Below, piece by piece: positions 1 through 5,346 of a stretch of DNA of 5,777 nucleotides (positions are counted from its first letter, which is position 1; every line of letters begins with the position of its first letter). The notes beneath the pieces are model-generated. The model ran no database searches. It was not told the origin of the DNA and was given only the letters and a program-made list of their open reading frames with translations. The stretch lies in NCBI GenBank assembly GCA_021792045.1, contig JAJYVJ010000111.1, forward strand, positions 1 through 5,777, given 5' to 3'. A program made the translations under genes and the position numbers. The DNA comes from Thermoplasmata archaeon. Lineage in GTDB: Archaea > Thermoplasmatota > Thermoplasmata > Thermoplasmatales > Thermoplasmataceae.

Positions 1-117
1 TTCGTTTGTCTTCCTGAAACCTACGTGACATTAAGTAAAATAAAGAAGGGAGAAAAATTAGTTCTAAACATACAGCCCGATGGCACTCTTAAAGTCAGTC
101 CGGAGGCAGTGCAATGA
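1..117 (+). CDS. AbrB/SpoVT-type DNA-binding protein, C-terminal fragment (5' end outside window)
   Basis: The frame is open from the first base and ends at TGA 115-117, giving the last 38 residues of a protein. The visible part follows the swapped-hairpin AbrB/SpoVT pattern: an LPETYV segment (residues 4-9, compare the usual IPKEIR), then KIKKGEKLVLNI (residues 14-25, compare GLKEGDKVEVEV), then DGTLKVSP (residues 28-35, compare DGRIVLKP). Proteins of this family are small dimeric DNA binders acting as transcription regulators or as antitoxins. Being the most upstream gene of a gapless gene string fits a regulator of that string, but this is inference. The stop codon overlaps the ATG of the next small gene (ATGA). 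The start and any N-terminal domain are not visible, so a second domain cannot be excluded. Confidence 0.68.
   Translation, partial: FVCLPETYVTLSKIKKGEKLVLNIQPDGTLKVSPEAVQ
102..106 (+). promoter_or_regulatory. Shine-Dalgarno site of the 28-residue ORF
   Basis: GGAGG lies 7 nt before the ATG at 114, within the end of the AbrB-like gene. Its presence at good spacing is the main reason to treat the following very short ORF as translated. Confidence 0.6.
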
Positions 118-200
118 GTGAACTTAACAGGCCGAAATGGCTCGAACTGTGGGAGGAGCTGACGCATGACGCAAAACGAGAAAAGGAGGAGGGGCACTAG
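114..200 (+). CDS. 28-residue charged microprotein of unknown function
   Basis: This short ORF begins MSELNRPKWLELWEEL and ends at TAG 198-200, directly against the ATG at 201. Three features support it: a GGAGG at 102-106 with 7-nt spacing, a four-base ATGA overlap with the preceding stop, and exact abutment with the next start, so it fills the only space between two genes. The peptide is rich in Glu, Lys and Arg with two or three Trp/Leu positions and could form a single amphipathic helix. It has no signal peptide or membrane segment. A role as a partner of the AbrB-like protein, as in small toxin-antitoxin pairs, is possible but nothing in the sequence shows it. It could instead be a leader that couples translation to the surface protein gene. 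I do not recognise a family. Confidence 0.45.
   Translation: MSELNRPKWLELWEELTHDAKREKEEGH
185..194 (+). promoter_or_regulatory. Purine-rich Shine-Dalgarno region of the surface-protein gene
   Basis: A GGAGGAGGGG run lies 6 to 15 nt before the ATG at 201, inside the end of the 28-residue ORF. It supports the start at 201, which also yields a complete signal peptide. Confidence 0.65.
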
Positions 201-2624
201 ATGGTTAAAAACGTTGCCCTTGCAGTTACGGTATTCCTACTTCTCAGTAGTCTTGGAGTAGTCGGATTTGCTGCTGCTCCTCAATCTAGTGAATCTTATG
301 TGCATCCACTCACAACCACAACAGGCGCCGTTTATTTTAACGAAACGGGTCTTGCATCAGGCACAAGTTGGAGTGTGGTGTATAATAGCCTAAATGAATC
401 TTCAACTTCCTCGTCAATTAAGTTCACTGAAACGGTAAATATTGAGTATAATTACAAAATAAACGAAGCCTATTCGGGTATTACTGAGTATACGCCTTCT
501 CCGCAGACTGGCACTGCCAAGGCCGTTTCCAGTGTGAGTATCAGCTTCAGTGGTTCAACATTCACCGCCAATCTCACAACGGATAGGAATCCCACGGATG
601 AGAACTTGAAAACATGGTACTACTCGGACCCGTCTGGTCCAGCACCTTCTGGGTCATATTACGTGGTGTTTCCGTACATCAATGGAGTAAATACGACAAG
701 CATGAGTGTGAGTTCTAATGGAGTGGTGTACGTTGGGTATTATTTATGGAGTGGAACAGGAAGTCAGACAATCTATTTTCTTTACAGTGTCCACGGAACA
801 TCTTTGAGTTTTGATTCTTCCACAATGACAGTCACCGTAAACTCAGATCCAACCGTGACCATTTCCGCATCTCCAACAACAACTGAATCAGGGCAGTCAG
901 TCACGTTTTCTTCCACTGTTTCAGGTGGTACAAGCCCATTTACATACCAGTGGTACTTGAACGGCACAGCAGTTAGTGGTGCAACATCGTCAACATGGAC
1001 CACTTCCACGCTTCCAACCGGAAATCCAACAATTAATGTCAGTCTCACGGATACCGCAGGATATCTCGTTAGGTCGAATGTTATAACAGAGACAGTTTAT
1101 CCTGTTTTCTCCGCATACATTAGTTCAAACAAGAATCCCTCCGATGTTTACCAATCAATCACTTTTACGGCCTCTGCCTCAGGAGGATCGGGCACATATA
1201 GCAGTTATGCTTTCTACCTTAGTGGCGTTTTGGAACAAAACACATCTTCTTCTACATGGAGCTATGAATTTACGACTGCTAACACCTACAATGTTAGTGT
1301 CATTGTCTATGACAGTGCAGGCGAACACGCGGTTTCCACATGGACACAAACCGTGAACCCTCCTCTTCAAGTTTCCATCTCAGCACCAAGATACGTTATC
1401 GACTACGGCATGACAATAACATTTCAAAGCACCGTGACTGGCGGAACGGCACCGTATTCTTACCAGTGGGATTTGGACGGACAGAACGTTTCGGGTGCGA
1501 CTTCATCAACTTACACAACTTCGCCCACTTTAGCCGTGGGAACTCATACGATTTCTCTGTGGGTGACTGATTCAGCCGGTGACCCCGAACCAGGAAAAAC
1601 TAACTCGCTGATTCCAGTTATAATCACGGCTTTAGGTCTTAATCCCTATGGGGTACCTGGCGCTAGTGATGTATCGAACGGAACTGTACGGATCGGACAG
1701 CCGTTCTCCGTTCGAGTGGCAGATATCGGGAATATTCCTATGGCGATGATGGGATCTCTTGCAGGCGTAAATCAAAGACCATACAGATTTGCATGGTACC
1801 TGGATGGAAACCTCATTCCAAATGCAACGAGTTTTATCTATTCAACTGTAGAGTTTGCTCTAGGAGTTTATAACTTTAGCGTCAGGATCACATCTCTGCC
1901 GAATGAAACAAATAACCGAAGTGTCTTCCACGGCATCTGGTGGGGATTTGAAAATGTCACAATCGTTGGCAATGTTCTGCCTCCAGACTCCGTTGAGTTC
2001 ATAGAGCAGGGACTCCCAGTTGGCGCATGGTGGGGAGCTGCGCTATTTACTACGGCAACTTACGGAGTAGCTTTAAGCGATGATCTCGGAGCTGCGCTCC
2101 CCGTCACTGCTAACGGTTTGCCGACTGCAATTATAACAGTGCCGACTGGTCGTTATAATTTTTCAATTCAGTATTTTCCTAAGAATGGCTATTTGAATTA
2201 CACGCCAGAACTGACAATCGGAAATCGAACATTCTTATCTCCCAATAATGGATCCCGAATCGTTGGGCCGATCACCTTGCCGTTTGCGACACAAAACGGG
2301 TCAGAAATTATCAAAGTGACTTTCGTTCCCCTTAACGGCAATGTTTACTACAGCAATTCTTCAGGCACTCAGGGGAGCATCAGTAAGGTTTCTTCTAACG
2401 TGACAAACAGCACAATTCTTCCTATACCGACTGCCAATCAACAGCTCTCTGATCCTTTATACTCGTTCGCAGTCATTGGAATTTTGCAAACAGTAAACAA
2501 GCCTATGGCGAATATTGGTGTTCTTTTCATTGTCGGCATAGTAGCAATTGGACTTGTTGCAGCATCTCTAGTTATCCAACGAGCTAACCGCAAAAAACAG
2601 CGAGATAAGGAGGTAGATTATTAA
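201..2624 (+). CDS. Large secreted, PKD-like, C-terminally membrane-anchored surface glycoprotein
   Basis: This 807-residue protein appears to sit on the outside of the cell or particle. An N-terminal signal peptide is clear: MVKN, a hydrophobic core at about residues 5-22, and likely cleavage near Ala24-Ala26. The motif FNETGLASGTSWSV (46-59), frequent in archaeal surface proteins, follows, and a degenerate second copy (FIEQGLPVGAWWG) lies at 600-612. Between them are three or four Ig/PKD-like beta modules at about 216-299, 302-386, 388-476 and a more divergent 481-590. The first and third share YQW...VSGATSST at 249-265 and 421-437, and three carry a D-[TS]-AG turn. A Ser/Thr/Asn-rich stalk (about 715-750) leads to one transmembrane segment (about 771-793) and a basic cytoplasmic tail (RANRKKQRDK). 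More than twenty N-x-S/T sequons suggest heavy N-glycosylation. No protease or other catalytic motif is seen. It could be an adhesin, S-layer-associated protein or virus-like spike. Its stop overlaps the ATPase start by one base, tying it to that gene. Confidence 0.85.
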   Translation: MVKNVALAVTVFLLLSSLGVVGFAAAPQSSESYVHPLTTTTGAVYFNETGLASGTSWSVVYNSLNESSTSSSIKFTETVNIEYNYKINEAYSGITEYTPSPQTGTAKAVSSVSISFSGSTFTANLTTDRNPTDENLKTWYYSDPSGPAPSGSYYVVFPYINGVNTTSMSVSSNGVVYVGYYLWSGTGSQTIYFLYSVHGTSLSFDSSTMTVTVNSDPTVTISASPTTTESGQSVTFSSTVSGGTSPFTYQWYLNGTAVSGATSSTWTTSTLPTGNPTINVSLTDTAGYLVRSNVITETVYPVFSAYISSNKNPSDVYQSITFTASASGGSGTYSSYAFYLSGVLEQNTSSSTWSYEFTTANTYNVSVIVYDSAGEHAVSTWTQTVNPPLQVSISAPRYVIDYGMTITFQSTVTGGTAPYSYQWDLDGQNVSGATSSTYTTSPTLAVGTHTISLWVTDSAGDPEPGKTNSLIPVIITALGLNPYGVPGASDVSNGTVRIGQPFSVRVADIGNIPMAMMGSLAGVNQRPYRFAWYLDGNLIPNATSFIYSTVEFALGVYNFSVRITSLPNETNNRSVFHGIWWGFENVTIVGNVLPPDSVEFIEQGLPVGAWWGAALFTTATYGVALSDDLGAALPVTANGLPTAIITVPTGRYNFSIQYFPKNGYLNYTPELTIGNRTFLSPNNGSRIVGPITLPFATQNGSEIIKVTFVPLNGNVYYSNSSGTQGSISKVSSNVTNSTILPIPTANQQLSDPLYSFAVIGILQTVNKPMANIGVLFIVGIVAIGLVAASLVIQRANRKKQRDKEVDY
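2609..2613 (+). promoter_or_regulatory. Shine-Dalgarno site of the ATPase gene
   Basis: GGAGG lies 10 nt before the ATG at 2624, within the last codons of the surface-protein gene. With the TAATG stop-start overlap it fixes this start and implies translational coupling of the two genes. Confidence 0.65.
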
Positions 2625-4636
2625 TGGATGATGGAAAAGAAGCCCCCAAAGGGGGGCCAGAACTGAATACCATCCAATATAACACATCTCTACTTAAAAA
2701 TATTTCGTTATTAGACCGAACCATCATAGAATTGTCGAAGAAAGTCAAAAAGGAAGACAGGAATAACCGTGCGGTCCTGAATGTGGGTATCCTGGGACTT
2801 GTCGGGTATCCTTCTAATTTATTGTTTGACGCATCGCCTAGCGAAGGAAAAACGCACATTATTGTAAACAATCTTAAGGTCTTTCCGACAAGCAATGTCT
2901 TGATCTACAGAGATGCATCACCTAAGAGTTTCGTTCATGAATCAGGGGAGTTGGGAGTTAAGATTATCAACGAAGAAACGGGAGACGTAGAATACCAAAC
3001 TACCATTTTTGACGAAACGCAGGATGAAGAAATATCAGTTGGCGAGTATCTGCATAACCTGCAAATACGAAGAGAACAGCTCGAAAAGGAAAGCAAAAAG
3101 GACAGCAATAAACGGAGAGAGCTTTCCAATGTTAATAGAGAATTACGAGGGTTAAAAGAGCGTCTGGTCACGATTATAAACTTTGACGGAACTATAGTTG
3201 CATTCCTTGACCAACCTCAGCCGGAGCTACTAAAGAATCTGTTGTCGGTCATGTCTCATGATTCGTATTATATCGAGACTACGTTCACGGAAGGCGAAGG
3301 GTCAAAATTCACTAAGCATGTAGTGTTCAAGGGATTTCCGACATTCATATTCGCTGTCTCCAAAGATTCTTTTCTGAACTGGAAGGATATTGAAACCCGC
3401 TTTGAGGTTCGTGAACCAAACATGAGCGCTGAAAAATATCAGGCAGCCGTAGAACTCTCCATCAAGGAAATGTTCGGAGAAGGAGAGAAGGAAAGCGAGG
3501 AAATGAAAAACCTGAAAGACGAGATCCGGAACCTGATAACAAAAATCAAAGATGACATGAAGAGTCGAAAATTGACGTTTCTCATTCCACTTGAAGAAAA
3601 AACCATCGTTAGCGCCATGTTTGGAGGGGAAATTAAGCATGGTGACGCAATGCGAAAAATCCCTCGAATAATGAACCATATCCGTGCGAACGCAATTTGG
3701 AACTATGACCGGAGGGTTCACTTAATCGGTCCTGGGAACGAATACATCGTAGTAGCTGCAGACGATATACGTTCATTGGTCCAAATCTATGATGACCTGG
3801 AGATCAATTCAATTCTGTCAGGCATACCTGCTTCGCTTTATGAGTTCTGGAGAGACATACTAACGCCACTATTTACGAAAGATTTGGAGGGGGAATATGT
3901 ATCGGTCAAGCAGTCAGACATTGTAAAGAAACTAGATAATTATTGTGATGACAACAAAGGCAAAACAAGACTGAAGCCAGGAAAGCTGACGGTAAGCAGA
4001 AACCTCACAAAGCTTGAAGAAAGAGGTCTCATAAAGAAAGTTGAAGACGACAAGGACAAAAGAGGGAGGAAGATAATCACTCTCATTGATCCTGAAGACT
4101 TTGTAGTTTCATTGAATACAAAAATTGAAGAATTGATAAACGAAATTAGTATCACTATGGAAAATGGCGATGATACTATTTTACACAAGCTTTTGAGCAA
4201 GGGCTATTCAGCTTTTCTAGAACACAAAAAAATAGTATCACAAAACACAGGAATATTACAGAAGAATGAAAAGGGCATAGACAGTGAAGTGTTGGACAAG
4301 GCCATAATACGGGAGATTGTGCATAAGATAGCACAGGTGTCCGGTTATGCCCTTAATACTCCCCTATCGGATGATACTAATTCTGATACAAAAAATAATG
4401 TAGCTATCGCAAATAAAAAATTTGAAGTTTTGTCTGGTGGTCTGTCAGTAGTATTCTATTATTCAGGCCCTGGTGAAACGATAGACGTCATAGATTCTAC
4501 GCAGGGCATCTCAGGAAATCAAAGTATCAAGCTAAAAAAAGAAGACATCCTAACGATACCTGAAAGTATAGCTAGGTCATTGGAAAAAGCAGGCCTAGGC
4601 AAGGTTCTGAACGGAGGCGAAAGAGATGGAAAATGA
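2624..4636 (+). CDS. P-loop ATPase with coiled-coil insertion and winged-helix segment, helicase/replication-initiator-like
   Basis: This 670-residue cytoplasmic protein has a good Walker A motif, ASPSEGKT (70-77), and a Walker-B-like strand TIVAFLDQPQP (190-200) in which D196 is followed by Gln instead of Glu. A family-like SHD (211-213), a sensor-type strand FPTFIFAVSKD (238-248) and a candidate arginine-finger region ETRF (257-260) follow. Between Walker A and B lies a highly charged, probably coiled-coil insertion (about 143-182). Residues 284-314 are a second charged helix, and 315-420 look like the helical lid region of plasmid and integrative-element helicase ATPases. A winged helix fits about 422-490, with recognition helix TVSRNLTKLEERGLI (456-470) and a basic wing DKDKRGRK. 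The C-terminal 180 residues are unrecognised and their DNA is AT-rich. The overall order suggests a DNA-remodelling ATPase, perhaps the replication initiator or helicase of a mobile element. A DNA-packaging or regulatory ATPase is the alternative. The family assignment comes from motif reading only. Confidence 0.7.
   Translation: MDDGKEAPKGGPELNTIQYNTSLLKNISLLDRTIIELSKKVKKEDRNNRAVLNVGILGLVGYPSNLLFDASPSEGKTHIIVNNLKVFPTSNVLIYRDASPKSFVHESGELGVKIINEETGDVEYQTTIFDETQDEEISVGEYLHNLQIRREQLEKESKKDSNKRRELSNVNRELRGLKERLVTIINFDGTIVAFLDQPQPELLKNLLSVMSHDSYYIETTFTEGEGSKFTKHVVFKGFPTFIFAVSKDSFLNWKDIETRFEVREPNMSAEKYQAAVELSIKEMFGEGEKESEEMKNLKDEIRNLITKIKDDMKSRKLTFLIPLEEKTIVSAMFGGEIKHGDAMRKIPRIMNHIRANAIWNYDRRVHLIGPGNEYIVVAADDIRSLVQIYDDLEINSILSGIPASLYEFWRDILTPLFTKDLEGEYVSVKQSDIVKKLDNYCDDNKGKTRLKPGKLTVSRNLTKLEERGLIKKVEDDKDKRGRKIITLIDPEDFVVSLNTKIEELINEISITMENGDDTILHKLLSKGYSAFLEHKKIVSQNTGILQKNEKGIDSEVLDKAIIREIVHKIAQVSGYALNTPLSDDTNSDTKNNVAIANKKFEVLSGGLSVVFYYSGPGETIDVIDSTQGISGNQSIKLKKEDILTIPESIARSLEKAGLGKVLNGGERDGK
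2642..2657 (+). other. All-GC hairpin just after the ATPase start codon
   Basis: GCCCCC (2642-2647) and GGGGGC (2652-2657) form a perfect 6-bp stem with an AAAG loop, starting 16 nt after the A-U-G of the ATPase. It encodes Ala-Pro-Lys-Gly-Gly in a poorly constrained N-terminus. It could slow ribosomes or reduce ATPase output relative to the surface protein, but a chance result of codon choice is possible. Confidence 0.4.
4146..4529. repeat. Cluster of TGATAC/GTATCA motifs, iteron-like
   Basis: Six copies of the 6-mer TGATAC or its complement fall in 384 bp: 4149-4154 (-), 4171-4176 (+), 4235-4240 (-), 4372-4377 (+), 4384-4389 (+) and 4524-4529 (-). Four share the longer core TGATACTA: 4147-4154, 4171-4178, 4233-4240 and 4372-4379. 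By eye I found only one other TGATAC/GTATCA in the window (538-543). They lie in the AT-rich 3' part of the ATPase gene and occur in both orientations and different reading contexts, so coding alone does not explain them. They may be binding sites for the winged helix of the same protein, as in iteron-type origins; this is inference. Confidence 0.45.
4171..4240. repeat. Perfect 12-bp inverted repeat with 46-bp spacer
   Basis: TGATACTATTTT (4171-4182) is the exact reverse complement of AAAATAGTATCA (4229-4240), with 46 bases between the arms. It lies inside the ATPase coding sequence, in a stretch of about one-third G+C. The long spacer argues against an RNA terminator hairpin and favours a paired protein-binding site or chance in AT-rich DNA. 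Confidence 0.6.
4613..4617 (+). promoter_or_regulatory. Shine-Dalgarno site of the 144-residue gene
   Basis: GGAGG lies 8 nt before the ATG at 4626, inside the ATPase gene. It supports this start over the internal Met at 4662 and gives an 11-nt overlap with the ATPase. Confidence 0.6.
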
Positions 4637-5060
4637 AGACAAGGGATTTGGCAAATTTCGCATGTTTATTCCACTTATGGAAAGAGGTCTTGCCCCTGGA
4701 GACCTGAAAATTGAGTTTCCAGCAGTCTGGAATATATTTGACCAGTTCAAGGCGAAGGTACTCTACGCAGAACATATTTTACGAGTAGAAATAGATAGGA
4801 ATTTACAGTATGTCAATCCTGACCAGACACAAGGAACTTTGACTGTCTATACGAGATGCAATGAAAAGATGGAAAAAGAACTTGATAGATTCTTGAAGAA
4901 GAATCGTCTTGGCACTTATGATAAGCATGTTCTTTTACGTGAGGATACGAAGAGGAAAGACTATAATGCAGTTCGTTGGCTAGTGATTCCAGATATAACC
5001 GTTTACATAGCGAAGAAAGAGAATAGTGAAGAAGAACCGAGGGAGGTTCAACATGACTGA
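4626..5060 (+). CDS. 144-residue protein of unknown family
   Basis: I do not recognise this protein. It is a soluble alpha/beta-looking chain with no signal peptide, no membrane segment and a single Cys (C78), so no metal-binding cluster. The visible elements are an amphipathic stretch FPAVWNIFDQFKAKV (31-45), strand-like segments HILRVEID (50-57) and GTLTVYTR (70-77), a charged helix KMEKELDRFLKKN (81-93), and a strand pair AVRWLVIPDITVYIAKK (115-131) before an acidic tail. Its start overlaps the ATPase by 11 nt and its stop overlaps the Sm-like gene by 8 nt, so it is very probably co-translated with both and may act as an accessory subunit of the ATPase. The good Shine-Dalgarno site and the tight packing between supported genes make it a real gene. 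Confidence 0.75.
   Translation: MENEDKGFGKFRMFIPLMERGLAPGDLKIEFPAVWNIFDQFKAKVLYAEHILRVEIDRNLQYVNPDQTQGTLTVYTRCNEKMEKELDRFLKKNRLGTYDKHVLLREDTKRKDYNAVRWLVIPDITVYIAKKENSEEEPREVQHD
5041..5047 (+). promoter_or_regulatory. Shine-Dalgarno site deciding the start at 5053
   Basis: GGGAGGT lies 5 nt before the ATG at 5053. The earlier in-frame ATG at 5026 would add nine residues (MKKNRGRFN) and has no such site at proper spacing, and those bases are already coding in the upstream gene. I therefore take 5053 as the start. Confidence 0.7.
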
Positions 5061-5346
5061 GCACATAGTTCTGCCATACAAGGATGGTAAAGTCACAGTC
5101 CTGAAAGGTTCGAGGATCAAGGTCTATACTCAAAGGGGATCAATCAAGGGATTCCTTCTAGGATTTGACGAATCAGGAATCACCATCCTGGAACCCAGGA
5201 ATTACTTGGACTTCGATTTCTACTATTCAGAGGACATTAAGGGCAAAAAGAGGAAGATCCCACTCACACAGCTAGGAGGTTTTGCCTTCTATCCTGAAGT
5301 GAGTTTTCTGCAGACTAACGAGAAGGAGACTGATAAACATGAGTGA
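5053..5346 (+). CDS. 97-residue protein resembling the Sm/LSm/Hfq fold
   Basis: Residues 16-47 read like an Sm1 motif: VLKGSRIKVYTQRG, then SIKGFLLGFDESGITILE. The characteristic Gly29, the K-G-x-L step (Gly33, Leu35) and the F-D turn (Phe38-Asp39) followed by a hydrophobic strand are all present. The usual Asn of Sm1 is replaced (Gly42). A short variable loop rich in Tyr, Asp and Lys (50-68) is followed by KIPLTQLGGFAFYPE (68-82), in the place of the Sm2 strand pair but without the canonical I-R-G. Proteins of this fold form rings that bind U- or A-rich RNA; here that is inference from pattern only. Alternatives are another small five-stranded beta-barrel or SH3-like DNA-binding protein. It overlaps the preceding gene by 8 nt and the following gene by 8 nt, so it belongs to the same unit. 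The acidic and Lys-rich tail (88-97) is probably disordered. Confidence 0.55.
   Translation: MTEHIVLPYKDGKVTVLKGSRIKVYTQRGSIKGFLLGFDESGITILEPRNYLDFDFYYSEDIKGKKRKIPLTQLGGFAFYPEVSFLQTNEKETDKHE

Noticed and set aside
1..200. Promoter (TATA/BRE) for the surface-protein gene
   Set aside because: The stretch is coding throughout and I see no convincing archaeal TATA box at proper distance; the promoter is probably upstream of the window.
782..1048. Antisense open frame within the surface-protein gene
   Set aside because: It lies wholly inside a strongly supported gene with signal peptide and domain repeats, has no Shine-Dalgarno context, and its product looks like no protein family.
2034..2098. 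Direct repeat GGAGCTGCGCT at 2034-2044 and 2088-2098
   Set aside because: Both copies are in frame and encode the same Gly-Ala-Ala-Leu; short coding similarity is enough to explain them.
2584..2895. Antisense open frame across the surface protein/ATPase junction
   Set aside because: Both overlapping + strand genes are well supported. The frame shows no motif and would run against the whole operon.
3302..3721. 139-codon antisense open frame in the ATPase gene
   Set aside because: It is a shadow of the ATPase reading frame, with an odd Phe/His-rich composition and no start signals.
4171..4240. Inverted repeat as a transcription terminator
   Set aside because: The 46-nt spacer, AT-rich arms and mid-gene position do not fit a terminator, and the unit continues downstream.
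4225..4540. Poly-A runs as programmed frameshift sites
   Set aside because: The frame stays open through them and no alternative frame continues into a meaningful product; they fit the Lys/Asn-rich, AT-rich coding there.
5026..5052. Upstream in-frame ATG for the Sm-like gene
   Set aside because: The ATG at 5053 has GGGAGGT at ideal spacing. The extension is simply the overlapping reading of the preceding gene.
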